A DNA stretch of 64,000 nucleotides from Thiohalocapsa halophila (GTDB lineage: Bacteria > Pseudomonadota > Gammaproteobacteria > Chromatiales > Chromatiaceae): positions 1 through 64,000 of the forward strand of contig NZ_NRRV01000022.1 of assembly GCF_016583825.1 (NCBI RefSeq), given 5' to 3'. How positions within the stretch are numbered: the first letter of the stretch is position 1; the number at the start of each line of letters is the position of its first letter. Below the pieces are notes generated by a model. The model had not been told where the DNA came from, made no database searches, and was given only the letters and a program-made list of their open reading frames with translations. Below, in pieces: positions 17,401 through 25,990 of this stretch. Position numbers and translations under genes: made by a program.

Positions 17401-18226
17401 GCGCCAGCAGCGGGCGCTGCGGGACTGGCTGCTGGACCACCTGGAGCAGGCCGCCCGCAACGCCGGCCCGGCGCTTCTGACCTGCGCCCAGCTCACGGAC
17501 CGGGCCCTCGCTCCCACGCTGTTCCAGCAGATCGCGGCCCTCTACACCGGCAGCGACACCTTCGACCCCCAAGCCCTGGTCGTCGAGCTGGTGGCGTCGG
17601 AGAGCGTGCCGCAGATGGCCGCGGCGCGCCTGAAGCCCAAGGCCATGCCGAAGTTCCGCGCCTGGCAGGAGACCTGGGACAAGCAGCGCTTGGAGGACCC
17701 CCTCGACGCCCGCACCGCACTGCCCGAGACCGACCCCGACCACCTGACGCCGGAGCACGCGGCCAAGCTCAAGGCGGAGCAGGTGGGCGACATCCCGCTG
17801 CCGCCGAAGTACGCCAGCGGCGACTTCCGCAAACCGAGCTACTGGGGCCTGCGCGGCAAGCTGGACGTGCCCAAGGAGCGCTTCTTCTCACTGCCCGGCT
17901 GCGAGAAGCCCGGCGACACCACGCCCGTCATCGGCTGGGCCGGCCTGGATCACCTGGAGCGCGCCCAGGCCATCGCCGCCTGGTACGTGGAGCGCAAGGA
18001 GCGCGACGGCTGGGACGCGGATCAGCTCATGCCCATGCTGGTGGCCATCGACGAGCTGGTGCCCTGGCTCAAGCAATGGCACAACGCCCTGGACCCCACC
18101 TACGGCACCCGCATGGGCGACTACTTCGAGGGCTTCCTGCAGGAGGAGCTGCGCGGCCTGGAGCGCCCGCGCAGTGATCTCACCGACTGGCAGCCCCCGG
18201 CCGCCACCCGCGGCCGCCGACATTGA
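14447..18226 (+). CDS. pglX: BREX type 2 adenine-specific DNA methyltransferase PglX
   Basis: Methyltransferase that marks host DNA in BREX-2; methylation distinguishes self from phage. The 1259-residue product has SAM motif [10 protein letters not shown] (from D242) and catalytic NPPY (376-379), followed by target-recognition and helical C-terminal regions. ATG 14447 has a good SD. Odd: about 40 residues near 420-460, between [11 protein letters not shown] and [12 protein letters not shown], are encoded by a REP element (15706-15824) that keeps the frame open but is unlike protein sequence of the family. The last 230 codons recur, diverged, at 22880-23590. Immediately followed (77 bp) by a lower-GC cassette. 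Confidence 0.92.
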   Translation: MIDPQRLLADLQGLLPRLEQDILDFTQADPAREAALREEYRQAKTAARTAEHFTDWRAAQITQAAAAWVLTCVFVRFLEDNGLLDAPYLSGPTDGAELGHTGGGLAQARDRLTVYFDAHPTHAERDYLLWVFESLAPLPAMAELLDRAHNPLWNLPVSADGAKALIDFFQRLDPETGAIAHDFTSADWDTRFLGDLYQDLSESVRKRYALLQTPEFVESFILDYTLTPALAAFGLPAVRLIDPTCGSGHFLLTAFRRLFDAWQRREPATNARALAQRALDAVHGVDINPYAVAIARFRLLIAAMQASGASQLKDAPDFQLHLAVGDALLHGPRHEWQGQGIQRNAFDDGLEHHFQVEDKARLDAILGRRHHVVVGNPPYITVKDRALNQAYRDKYPTCHMKYSLGVPFTERFFDLCLSGGDGSHAEAGEPSPRRSGLASAETGRGSGPGRVPTPERGNDQPSARPAGFVGLITANSFMKREFGKKLIEDYLPAKALTHVIDTAGAYIPGHGTPTVILLARNERPTGGDIRAVLGIRGEPSTPDDAAQGQVWRSIVELLERPGSENEYVSVVDQPRESYGSHPWSLGGGGATDLKQVVQAAAETIIGATAEHVGISAVTGEDELFIVGSASNARRLDIEHVRGLVVGDGIRDWERSAEQAVWLYDEGLDLIPIRSLPNTLRHFWPYRAAISKRKRFGTPMLERGLTWYEYQELYSDKLRTPLTITFAFVATHNHFVLDRGGKVFKQSAPVIKLPAVASEADHLALLGLLNSSTGCFWMKQVLHDKGGGGIGGGLASEEWEKFYEHTGTGLKHFPIAPDPSHQARNLATTLDQLAQDLAKLDPAEVLAASPADAAIDIRSALAAAERDADGIRRRMIALQEELDWCCYRLYGLTDEDLCHAGEPPEVALGERPFEIQLARRIAAGEQQTTWFERHRSQPITEPPEHWPADYLDLTRRRLQAIADNKWIRLVEQPEYKRRWNREPWAKRQQRALRDWLLDHLEQAARNAGPALLTCAQLTDRALAPTLFQQIAALYTGSDTFDPQALVVELVASESVPQMAAARLKPKAMPKFRAWQETWDKQRLEDPLDARTALPETDPDHLTPEHAAKLKAEQVGDIPLPPKYASGDFRKPSYWGLRGKLDVPKERFFSLPGCEKPGDTTPVIGWAGLDHLERAQAIAAWYVERKERDGWDADQLMPMLVAIDELVPWLKQWHNALDPTYGTRMGDYFEGFLQEELRGLERPRSDLTDWQPPAATRGRRH
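15706..15824. repeat. REP array inserted in frame within pglX
   Basis: Contains GGGCCGC-GGGA-GCGGCCC (15772-15789) and GTTCCCACGC-CGGA-GCGTGGGAAC (15797-15820), and begins GATGGCTCCCACGC, the same family as the array before pglX and the one at 23610. It is translated as a Ser/Arg/Gly/Pro-rich stretch without stop codons, roughly residues 420-460, immediately downstream of the catalytic domain NPPY region. Confidence 0.82.
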
Positions 18227-18303
18227 CCGCTTTTTTAATGCTTCGTGCTGAGGTATCTACAGAATTGGCCGCGCAGCTACCTTCGAACGGCCCGGAGTGA
18301 GCC

Positions 18304-21300
18304 ATGCCTTCGATCTTCGAGCAAACAGGTCAACCCACACAACACTCGCTGGCTGACCGCGAGCTTGACCTATTCCAGAATCGCGACACAGTAATTCGTC
18401 ATTTTCTTGGTGCGATCCACGAGGCTGATCCGAGACCGAAGATTATCTTCCTCGCCGGCTCGGGGGGATCCGGAAAGTCGCTTCTGCAACGCTTTCTCTT
18501 GCGCAACTGTTGCATGCGGATAGCACCTGACGAATGGAATGCGGCGTGCGCCCAGACTACTGATGCGAAAGCGTTGGTCTCGTACCTTTCTCAGACCGGG
18601 AAGCCGGTTCCCGCCGCACAGATCGATTTCGGCCAGGAGCCTAGGGAGGAAAATCGTCCAAAGGAATGCCATTCTGCCTTGCTAATGCTTAAGCGCCAGC
18701 TTGCTGGGTACGGCATTCGATTTCCCCGCTTCGACTTCGGTGCCATTTGCTATCTGAAGAAATCTGGTCTTAATTTCGGAAACAGGTTGCACGAGCTGTT
18801 CCCGGAGAACGAACTGGGCCTTGCCTCGGATATCGCCGACTTTCTGTTCGACCTCCCAATTCTAAAAACCGGCAGGGCCGTTTTTGACCTAATCGACAGA
18901 CGCACAGACCAACTCCTTTCTGAAAAATTATTCGCTCGGAGGCTGGCTAAGGACGAAGCCCTTGCAATACTCGAGATGCCGGCCGAGCCGCAACTGGCAA
19001 ACATGCTGCCCAAGCTTTTCGCTGAGGACGTCAATCAAGCACTGCATGACGTGGAGGAGCAACAGCGCATCGTGCTGATGTTCGATACCCACGAATCCTT
19101 CTGGGAAGGAACTGCACGCGTTTACGGTACACGGCTCGCGGGCCGCTACCTGGCCCAGGATTCCTGGCTACGAAGACTGCTAGGGCACTTGGACTTGCAC
19201 GCCGGGTGTCTACCGATTGTTTCTGGGCGGGATCGGCCATTATGGGCCGACGCCGCAGACGCGCGGATTCCGGACAGCTTCCTCAAAGTTTTTACAGTTG
19301 GCAATCTCTCGGACGATGACGCGGACGTCTATCTTCAAAGCTCGGGCGTGCTAGAGGCGCCCCTGCGCAGGGCTATCGCCGAATACGCATCGGTCTGTCC
19401 CGGTCAGGTTCACCCACAGTTTTTGGCGTTATGTGCAGATGCTGCCGGTGCCGCACAACGTCACAGTAAACACCTGGACTGCGACGCCTTCGCGCGTCTT
19501 CCTTCTCTGGCCGAGCGGGAAATGGCCATGGTTCGTCGGTTTCTTTATTGGATCGAGCCCAACGTGGAGAAGGCGGTTGTCTTCCTTGCGGCCGCGCGGA
19601 CGTTCGATCTCCCTCTCTATCAGCATCTAGCCGCAGACTTGTGCTTTGCCGGCACCACCCTCGACTTTGAGAGGGTCATCCCGTACTCGTTTATCGCGTG
19701 CCGCTCCCCTCCAAGTGAACTTGCCGGAGGTCGACCGGTTTACGAGATGCATCGGCTACTGAGGCGGATACTATCCAAAGTCCGCAGAGCCGAAGTCCAA
19801 GAAGCACACACGTCCCTCATTGGCTACTACAACAGAAAAGCTAAGCTTGGTGATTACTTAGCGCGCCTTGAGGCGGTTTATCACGTGAACCAGATTGCGC
19901 CTGTGAAAGGCTTGCGACAGTTGGTGTCAGCGCTTCGTTCGGAAGTAGAGATTCACCGGTATGATCGGTGCCGCACGATCATTGCACTTCTCACGGACAT
20001 CCAGATCCCAGAGACGTATGACAGAGGTGACCTGTGGTACTTGTTGGCGCGCGCGAATCTCGGTTTAGGTAACCTTCAGGAGGTAGAGGAAACGCGCGAA
20101 CGCTTGCCGACAGGCTCGGCTTGCCGTGCTCTAATTGAGTCGGAGCTCTTGTTGGTCAAAGGCCAGCTACAAGAGGCGGAACGCTTAACCTTCCAAGCAT
20201 TGCGTTCGGCGAGCCCCGAGGATCAGGGCGATCTACTGTATCGGCTATCGGAGATAAAGCTATATCTGGGCAAATTCCGCGAGGGCGTGAAGCTCTCGCT
20301 AACTGGCAAGGCTTTGTCACGAGCCAGCACCAGTGCGCCGGATTCTGTGCGCTGGCGTAATGTTCTTGGGGAGTTTCTGTTCTATGGTGGCGACGTCGAG
20401 CAAGCAGCGCGCGAGTTCACCGGCGCACTTCAAGACTCAGAGGCTTCCGCGCTGCCGACGGATCTCGCACTGAAGGCGCGTCTCTTGTCGCATTTAGCGG
20501 GACTCATACGGGAGACACAGCATCAATGGGCAGCCGCTTTGGCTCTGCACCAGAAGGCGGCAGATCTGCGAAGGGCGACGGGCGACATCCGAGGCGAAAT
20601 ATGCTCGCTGCATGGGATTGGGAAGGCTTATCGGGGTTTGAAGCAATATGAGGAGGCGTTGGGTTGGCTCGGAAAGGCCGAGCGCTTCGCATCCACGCTT
20701 GGAGAGTTGGTGCTCTTGGGCAAGGTCTATTTGACGCAAGCTGAATGTTTGATCGGGAAACGGCAGTATTTCGATGCCCTGATAAGGCTCCGTCGTGCTC
20801 TCAGCCTTTTTCGGCACTGCGATACGCCCTATGACATTGCGCATACGATGCTGGTTTTGGCGGAGTATTGGCGACAGCGTGGACGACACTTGCGATGGCA
20901 CGTGTTTCTGGAGGAAGCCCGGCGTATGATTGAAGCGGGGCAATTCTATGCACTCTACAAAATGTTCCCTGCTGCAAGGCTAATACAGCCGGAGGTAATC
21001 GCCACGGGTATTAGGTATTACGCACTAGGAGATGCACTAGGAGTACCCTGGGAAGGGTGTTCTCGCCGTGATGTTAACTCGAAAGAAATTGGCATGTTCC
21101 CCCGGAGAGAAGACTGGGAGAGTGGGGCAACGTCCGATGATACTGCGCAGCTGCTGGTCCTTGCAGAGCTGCTGGCAGAATCCGGCTGTGAGGTGACCGC
21201 GCGGGAATTCGTAGTTCTCCTGGCGAGGGAATTGCCGAACATGCGAGGGGTTGGGCCCAGCACACGTGCGGCAGTCCAGGCGTTTATCGATACGGGCCGC

Positions 21301-21894
21301 GTGGGCGCAAATGGAGGATGCACCAACGGGGCTGCGATGCGCGCGTTGCCAATAGGGTGGATTGTTCCATGTCATAAGGCGAGCCTGCGAAGGGAGGTGG
21401 TATATCGGCTTTCTAAGGTAACCCATGGCGATATGCATGCTGTCGCGAGCGCATGCGTTATCGCTGCGATGGCTAGCTTGTCGGTTGAAAGTGCTTCACG
21501 TGACGCAGTTGTTGCCGCAGGCCGAGGAGAGAGTCGATGGTTACGCAGGCATGGGTGGCTTAGTGAGCAAGCCGAAAGGGCAATTCTGAGTGGCAGGCGT
21601 TCTCTGTATGAAACGATTTCCGAGAATTCCGAGCTGGATCCAGTGCGAATGGTGAGCGAAGTGATCCGGATAATTGTGGGGGCGCGCTCACTGGAGGATG
21701 CCTTACTGGAAAGCGTGCAGAACGGTGGTGATACGGATACTAGGGCAGCATTGGTTGGCGGCATCCTCGCCCCGATCTACGGCCCGACTCCTGGGGTCTT
21801 GGCATGGCAAGAAAAAGCGAGGCTGCCAGATGCGGAGCGAATCGCTACGGTCGCGCAAAGACTGTGCGCGGAGCGTTGTGGACACTACCGGTAG
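18304..21894 (+). CDS. STAND-like P-loop NTPase + TPR + ADP-ribosylglycohydrolase fusion
   Basis: 1196 residues. N-terminal NTPase: Walker A G52-SGGSGK58-S59, Walker B-like VLMFDTHE (D261) and a downstream SGRDRPLW sensor-like segment. A helical middle (about 560-870) carries TPR-like repeats (LLYRLSEIKLYLGKFREG; GIGKAYRGLKQYEEALGWLGKAE). The C-terminal third (about 900-1190) is a complete ADP-ribosylglycohydrolase fold: GDALGVPWEG (D910), SDDTAQ (D945, D946), CTNGAAMRALPIGW, THGDMHAVASA and GGDTDTRAALVGG (D1143, D1145). All Mg-binding acidic positions are kept. SD GGAG at 18294 fits ATG 18304. Base composition is visibly lower in GC than the flanking BREX genes, implying transfer. Sensor-transducer-effector layout resembles antiviral STAND proteins; a hydrolase effector of this kind is not one I know. 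Confidence 0.8.
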   Translation: MPSIFEQTGQPTQHSLADRELDLFQNRDTVIRHFLGAIHEADPRPKIIFLAGSGGSGKSLLQRFLLRNCCMRIAPDEWNAACAQTTDAKALVSYLSQTGKPVPAAQIDFGQEPREENRPKECHSALLMLKRQLAGYGIRFPRFDFGAICYLKKSGLNFGNRLHELFPENELGLASDIADFLFDLPILKTGRAVFDLIDRRTDQLLSEKLFARRLAKDEALAILEMPAEPQLANMLPKLFAEDVNQALHDVEEQQRIVLMFDTHESFWEGTARVYGTRLAGRYLAQDSWLRRLLGHLDLHAGCLPIVSGRDRPLWADAADARIPDSFLKVFTVGNLSDDDADVYLQSSGVLEAPLRRAIAEYASVCPGQVHPQFLALCADAAGAAQRHSKHLDCDAFARLPSLAEREMAMVRRFLYWIEPNVEKAVVFLAAARTFDLPLYQHLAADLCFAGTTLDFERVIPYSFIACRSPPSELAGGRPVYEMHRLLRRILSKVRRAEVQEAHTSLIGYYNRKAKLGDYLARLEAVYHVNQIAPVKGLRQLVSALRSEVEIHRYDRCRTIIALLTDIQIPETYDRGDLWYLLARANLGLGNLQEVEETRERLPTGSACRALIESELLLVKGQLQEAERLTFQALRSASPEDQGDLLYRLSEIKLYLGKFREGVKLSLTGKALSRASTSAPDSVRWRNVLGEFLFYGGDVEQAAREFTGALQDSEASALPTDLALKARLLSHLAGLIRETQHQWAAALALHQKAADLRRATGDIRGEICSLHGIGKAYRGLKQYEEALGWLGKAERFASTLGELVLLGKVYLTQAECLIGKRQYFDALIRLRRALSLFRHCDTPYDIAHTMLVLAEYWRQRGRHLRWHVFLEEARRMIEAGQFYALYKMFPAARLIQPEVIATGIRYYALGDALGVPWEGCSRRDVNSKEIGMFPRREDWESGATSDDTAQLLVLAELLAESGCEVTAREFVVLLARELPNMRGVGPSTRAAVQAFIDTGRVGANGGCTNGAAMRALPIGWIVPCHKASLRREVVYRLSKVTHGDMHAVASACVIAAMASLSVESASRDAVVAAGRGESRWLRRHGWLSEQAERAILSGRRSLYETISENSELDPVRMVSEVIRIIVGARSLEDALLESVQNGGDTDTRAALVGGILAPIYGPTPGVLAWQEKARLPDAERIATVAQRLCAERCGHYR

Positions 21895-22738
21895 AGTGTG
21901 GGTCGTGGGCTCCATCGGATGGGACAGGGTGTACGCAGTTGATGCGGTGCCAGCGAGAGGGGGTTTTGCAGAAGCCAGGAGTTTCGAGGTTAGGCCTGGG
22001 GGAACTGGGCTCAACACGGCAGTCGGGCTTGCCAGTGCGGACGTTGACACCCTACTGGTAGGTTACGTTGGGCGGGATGGAACGGGAGATTCCTTACTAC
22101 AGTGGCTGGAGACATTGGGTCTCGAGACATCCTACATTCAAAGGTGGCAGGTGCCGACGGCAGAAGTAGCAATACTAGTGGATTCCGAGGGCGAGCGTAC
22201 CATGGTGGGCGCACATGAGGACGCACTGGGGTCGCTTAATTTCCCGTGCGCGAGAGTTAGCAGGGGGGACATTGTATTTTTTTCCGCTGCTGCTCCCGCA
22301 AAGCCGTCGGTCCTGGAGGAGCTACGGAATTCCGGAGCAGTCGTAGTGTCCGTGCCAAGTGGCGTTGAGGCGCTGGAGGCAGCTGACTATCTGCTGGGCT
22401 CTGAAGAACAGTTTGAAGAAAATGGGGGCATTTCGAGCTACGCAGCCGCAATGCGAAATGCGGTTGCCTGTAAGGAGGTGATCGTGACTCATGGAGAGGA
22501 GGGCGTTCGAATGCTCTCACGAAAAGGTGAAGTACATATACCGGCCGAATCGGTTTCTGTAAAAGACGCGACCGGTGCAGGAGATGCTTTTGCTGCCGGC
22601 ATGCTGGCGGGTTTGGTCAGAGGCGAGAGTATCGAGCAAAGTGTACGGCTCGGTAACAGATGGGGCGCAAGCGCGGTTGCGAGAGAAGGGTCAACACCTC
22701 CGGAATGGGCCGATGTGTTCGGAGAAGAGATTCGATGA
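21830..22738 (+). CDS. PfkB/ribokinase-family kinase
   Basis: ATP-dependent kinase of the ribokinase fold; substrates of relatives are ribose, fructose phosphates, adenosine, inosine or pseudouridine. Signature 1 appears as PGGTGLNTAVGLA near the N terminus and signature 2 as VKDATGAGDAFAAGM with the catalytic Asp. ATG 21830 gives about 302 residues and has GAGG 7 nt upstream, overlapping the fusion gene by 65 bp; GTG 21878 or GTG 21896 (just after the upstream stop) would also retain the whole fold. The overlap and shared low GC tie it to the ADP-ribosylglycohydrolase fusion as one cassette, so a ribosyl-containing product of that enzyme is a plausible substrate (inference). Confidence 0.8.
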   Translation: MRSESLRSRKDCARSVVDTTGRVWVVGSIGWDRVYAVDAVPARGGFAEARSFEVRPGGTGLNTAVGLASADVDTLLVGYVGRDGTGDSLLQWLETLGLETSYIQRWQVPTAEVAILVDSEGERTMVGAHEDALGSLNFPCARVSRGDIVFFSAAAPAKPSVLEELRNSGAVVVSVPSGVEALEAADYLLGSEEQFEENGGISSYAAAMRNAVACKEVIVTHGEEGVRMLSRKGEVHIPAESVSVKDATGAGDAFAAGMLAGLVRGESIEQSVRLGNRWGASAVAREGSTPPEWADVFGEEIR

Positions 22739-22879
22739 ATTTGGCGACCTGTCCAGCAATGGTAGAGGAGTTGTGGCTGCGGAGAAACGTGGTGAAGTGG
22801 CTCAGTGTGTCAGCCTGACTGACTGGGCGGTGGCTTCAGCGGCCGGTTCCGCGGAGCGAACGTCGGAGCCAGCCGAGAC

Positions 22880-23590
22880 ATGTTCCGGCACAGCGCGGCG
22901 CTGTATACCGGCAGCGACACCTTCGACCCGCAGGCCCTGGTGGTGGAGCTGGTGGCGGAGGACAGCGTGCCGCAGATGGCCGCGGCGCGCCTGAAGCCCA
23001 AAGCGATGCCCAAATTCCGCGCCTGGCAGGAGACCTGGGACAAGCAGCGCTTGGAGGACGCCATCGACGCCCGCACCGCGCTGCCGGACACCGACCCCGA
23101 CCACCTGACCCCGGAGCAGGCGGCGCAGCTCAAGGCCGAGCAGATCGGCGACATCCCGCTGCCGCCGAAGTACGCCAGCGGCGACTTCCGCAAACCGAGC
23201 TGGTGGGGCCTGCGCGGCAAGCTGGACGTGCCCAAGGAGCGCTTCTTCTCACTGCCCGGCTGCGAGAAGCCCGGCGACACCACGCCCGTCATCGGCTGGG
23301 CCGGCCTGGATCACCTGGAGCGCGCCCAGGCCATCGCCGCCTGGTACGTGGAGCGCAAGGAGCGCGATGGCTGGGACGCCGATCAGCTCACGCCCATGCT
23401 GGTGGCCATCGACGAGCTGGTGCCCTGGCTCAAGCAATGGCACAACGCCCTGGACCCCACCTACGGCACCCGCATGGGCGACTACTTTGACGGCTTCCTG
23501 CTGGAGGAGCTGCGCAGCCTGGAGCGCCCGCGCAGTGATCTCACCGACTGGCAGCCCCCGGGCGCCACCCGCGGCCGCCGGCGCAGATGA
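22880..23590 (+). pseudogene. Duplicate 3' fragment of pglX
   Basis: An open frame of 236 codons matching the C terminus of PglX from [21 protein letters not shown] to the end, about 93% identical in protein. The DNA is most alike in the last 400 bp (from 23170) and less so before. The upstream boundary is abrupt near 22880-22890, where similarity to pglX stops. It sits just beyond the NTPase/PfkB cassette, so the cassette is bracketed by two pglX 3' ends. Probably the remnant of a displaced pglX allele. It has an ATG at 22880 with GGAG 12 nt upstream, so expression of an isolated C-terminal domain cannot be excluded. Confidence 0.85.
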
Positions 23591-23609
23591 GCGTGCGCCC
23601 GGGCTGATC

Positions 23610-23657
23610 GTTCCCACGCTCCCGCGTGGGAACGCGTCCCTGGCCGCTCCAGCGGCC
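23610..23657. repeat. REP pair in front of the RAYT remnant
   Basis: GTTCCCACGC-TCCC-GCGTGGGAAC (23610-23633, perfect 10-bp stem) followed by GGCCGC-TCCA-GCGGCC (23642-23657). Same family as the repeats before and inside pglX. Immediately precedes a remnant of a REP-associated transposase gene, the natural partner of such repeats. Confidence 0.85.
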
Positions 23658-23680
23658 CGTGTGAAGGAAGGAGGACATTG

Positions 23681-23912
23681 ATGGGCCGCAGTCGCTACGT
23701 CATCACTGAGCCGGACAAGCCGCATTTCCTGCGCGAAGCTGATCGCCCTGCTCGAGCAGCATCGGGTCGTGCGACTCCTGGAACGGCTCCGCTTCGCCAA
23801 GAAGCGCCACACGACGGACCGGGAGTACCAGTTCCGGCAAGAGGGCTCACATGACGAGGTGATCTTGCGGAAGAAATCCGAGAATCTACGCGCCGCGCTC
23901 GAGCTCGCCTGA
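23681..23912 (+). pseudogene. REP-associated tyrosine transposase (RAYT) with internal deletion
   Basis: ATG 23681 (SD GGAGG at 23669) opens MGRSRYVITEPDKPHFL, the conserved RAYT beginning. The reading frame then shifts and continues as ALLEQHRVVRLLERLRFAKK, ..REYQFRQEGSHDEVIL.., the middle portion of the same family. The HUH motif and catalytic Tyr region are gone, and after the QEGSH segment the sequence ends in an unrelated ALELA. So about two thirds of the gene is lost. Its location beside a REP pair supports the identification. Confidence 0.75.
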
Positions 23913-23935
23913 GCTGGCTTGCGACGTGCGTCTGC

Positions 23936-25411
23936 TCAGCTCGGCTGCCAAAGCGATTTCAAATAAGGTTGCAGGGAATCGGCTTGCGCCTCGGGCAGGA
24001 CGGTCGAATTTCGGATTTGCCAGGCGGCGGTCTCGTGGCTCACTTCGAACCTTTGTGCGAGATCATCCAGCGCGGCCTCTATCGCGGCTTGGCGAGTCTC
24101 CTCGGTATCAGCAGACTCGAGCTGTTTTCTGGTGATCTCGCGGGCTCGTGACCGTGGGAGCAGCAATTCGGCGGCAAAGGCATTGGCACGCTTTTCGACG
24201 TCCTGCGGCACGCGACCACCGAGCACCTCGACCGCGGGCAGTGCTCCTTGGGTATCGATCAAGAGATGGCATAGCTCATGGGCAAGGCTCACGCGGCGCC
24301 CCGTCGGGAACCTTGAGCGCAGTCCCCGAGTGTTGATGAAGACCATCGGCTGGTGCTCTTGGCTCAAGACGGCGATTGCGTCGAGCGCTTCAGTCGGCAG
24401 GTGAATGTCTTTGACAGTGACCTGCCAGGACCCAAGCAATCCCTCGGGATCGGCCCGGTCGTCTCCCAAGTTGAGCTTCTCGCGCAGATAACCGGCGAGC
24501 CGGTAACCCTGCACATAGGGCTCATCCGCTTCGTGTGTCGCCATGACCTCTGCGGCCAAGCGTCGCGGGTGCGAGAGCCCCCGTGCTGCACCGGCGGGGA
24601 CCTGCGCCAATTCGGCAAGTAAGGCGCGCAGGGCGTCTTCGGTGAGATACGGCCCTGCCATCCTCGCCGCGGCCTTCAGCCGATAGGGGACATTGGCATC
24701 AGTGATTGCACCTGGCCAGACCTGTTCCAGGGTTTCTTGATCCAAGCCGGTGGCGGCCTCCAGGCGTGATAGGGTCTGGAGCTGATCACGCGCCTGCCAG
24801 CGTTCCAGCGCGAGCTTGGACCGAGTATCATCGAGGTCGGACAGTCGATACGCGATCCGTTCACTCAGAGCCTCAAGCGTGCTCATGCTGTCCGCATAGC
24901 GCAAGGCCCATTCCTTCTCCCTGGTTGCGGCCCGCATTTGATGTCCGTGCCGCAACAGCAAGAGACTCGGTGGGTATGCGCCCTTGAGGGCTTGACCCAA
25001 GTCGTGAGCCAGCAGAAAGTCGTCGAGCTGTTCTTCCTCTTCTTCGACCTGTTCTTCCGGTAGGCTGCGCCAGCGCAGCCTGGCTCTGCCGCGGAGCTCG
25101 CCGAGATGTTTTGGGGCCTCGAAGAGAGTCGCGAAATCGATGGGGTGGGTCTCTTCTTCTTCGAGATAAGGCCAGGCGATTGCAAGATATTCGAGGAGAT
25201 CGATCCAGCTCCAGCGGATGCCTTGCGGTCGCCCTCCGTTGCCCGCGGGATTCCCCCAGATCAGCGTATCCCGCACCCAGAGCTGAAGGTCGCCCCAGGT
25301 ACGCGCGACGGGACCGTTGGTGCCGTAGTCGTCAAGCCAGCTGAGCACACACCGGAGCCCATCGGCGCCGCCGATGACGAGTGGGTCGTTTAGAACTTGC
25401 GGTTCAGCCAT
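23936..25411 (-). CDS. ImmA/IrrE-family metallopeptidase
   Basis: 491 residues with a C-terminal Zn-peptidase domain: HELCHLL (H378, E379, H382) and KRANAFAAELLLP further on, the ImmA/IrrE (DUF955) signature, where relatives cleave phage- or stress-type repressors. The N-terminal 370 residues are helical with an acidic stretch (EEQVEEEEEQLDD) and no recognised domain. ATG 25411 overlaps the end of a smaller upstream gene by 22 bp. On the minus strand against the BREX genes; inserted between the pglX scar and pglY. No helix-turn-helix partner of the classic ImmR type is next to it. Confidence 0.82.
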   Translation of the reverse strand: MAEPQVLNDPLVIGGADGLRCVLSWLDDYGTNGPVARTWGDLQLWVRDTLIWGNPAGNGGRPQGIRWSWIDLLEYLAIAWPYLEEEETHPIDFATLFEAPKHLGELRGRARLRWRSLPEEQVEEEEEQLDDFLLAHDLGQALKGAYPPSLLLLRHGHQMRAATREKEWALRYADSMSTLEALSERIAYRLSDLDDTRSKLALERWQARDQLQTLSRLEAATGLDQETLEQVWPGAITDANVPYRLKAAARMAGPYLTEDALRALLAELAQVPAGAARGLSHPRRLAAEVMATHEADEPYVQGYRLAGYLREKLNLGDDRADPEGLLGSWQVTVKDIHLPTEALDAIAVLSQEHQPMVFINTRGLRSRFPTGRRVSLAHELCHLLIDTQGALPAVEVLGGRVPQDVEKRANAFAAELLLPRSRAREITRKQLESADTEETRQAAIEAALDDLAQRFEVSHETAAWQIRNSTVLPEAQADSLQPYLKSLWQPS

Positions 25412-25731
25412 CGCTTCAGCTCTTTGCTATCGCCGCGGGATTGTGCGCGCTCTGTGAGTTGGCGCTCAATCTTCAGTGGAATGTGCTTTGCCTGCACCGG
25501 CCAGCCGTGCCAGGTCAGACCGCCGTCCGACGTGCGTGCCTGGTACACGGCACCTGCGTAGTAGCTCCAAAGCCGAAAGGGCTGGTCAGGTTGCCGCTTC
25601 TTGTATTCCGGGATGGCGTCCTCGAGCAGGGCGGCGGCCTGCTCCAGCGAAAAGCCCCTCGGGCACTTGCCGACTTCCAGCCCGTTCTCCCATGTTCGTG
25701 GATCTGCGGCCCTCCCGACTCCTTCCCGCGC
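25390..25731 (-). CDS. Small hypothetical protein upstream of the metallopeptidase
   Basis: An open frame of about 113 codons reading ...DPRTWENGLEVGKCPRGF, then helical and basic, ending ELKRWLNRKF with TAA at 25390-25392. It overlaps the metallopeptidase start by 22 bp, so the two are likely co-translated. Between the upstream in-frame TGA (25732-25734) and the first conserved-looking residues there is no ATG, GTG or TTG, so the gene is either 5'-truncated at the joint with the pglY upstream region or uses a rare start (CTG). Function unknown. Confidence 0.45.
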   Translation of the reverse strand, partial: AREGVGRAADPRTWENGLEVGKCPRGFSLEQAAALLEDAIPEYKKRQPDQPFRLWSYYAGAVYQARTSDGGLTWHGWPVQAKHIPLKIERQLTERAQSRGDSKELKRWLNRKF

Positions 25732-25990
25732 TCACCCCGCTAGGGGGGCCGGCCACCGACCTCCCCAACCGAACACCACCCAAGCGCTCTTCACCGTCCT
25801 CAATGGCGATCTACCGCGCTGTTCACCGAAGATGCGCGGGTGTGGACCGCCATCGACAGCGTGCGCCCATCCCGGGCCTGGCCGCCGAAAGCTGGCGCAG
25901 CGTCTGGACGGCCTGCGCGCAATACCGGCTTCTGCTAGCCTCTGCCCCCAGCGGTACCGAGTCCAGCGCGGAACGCACACGGACAACCCC

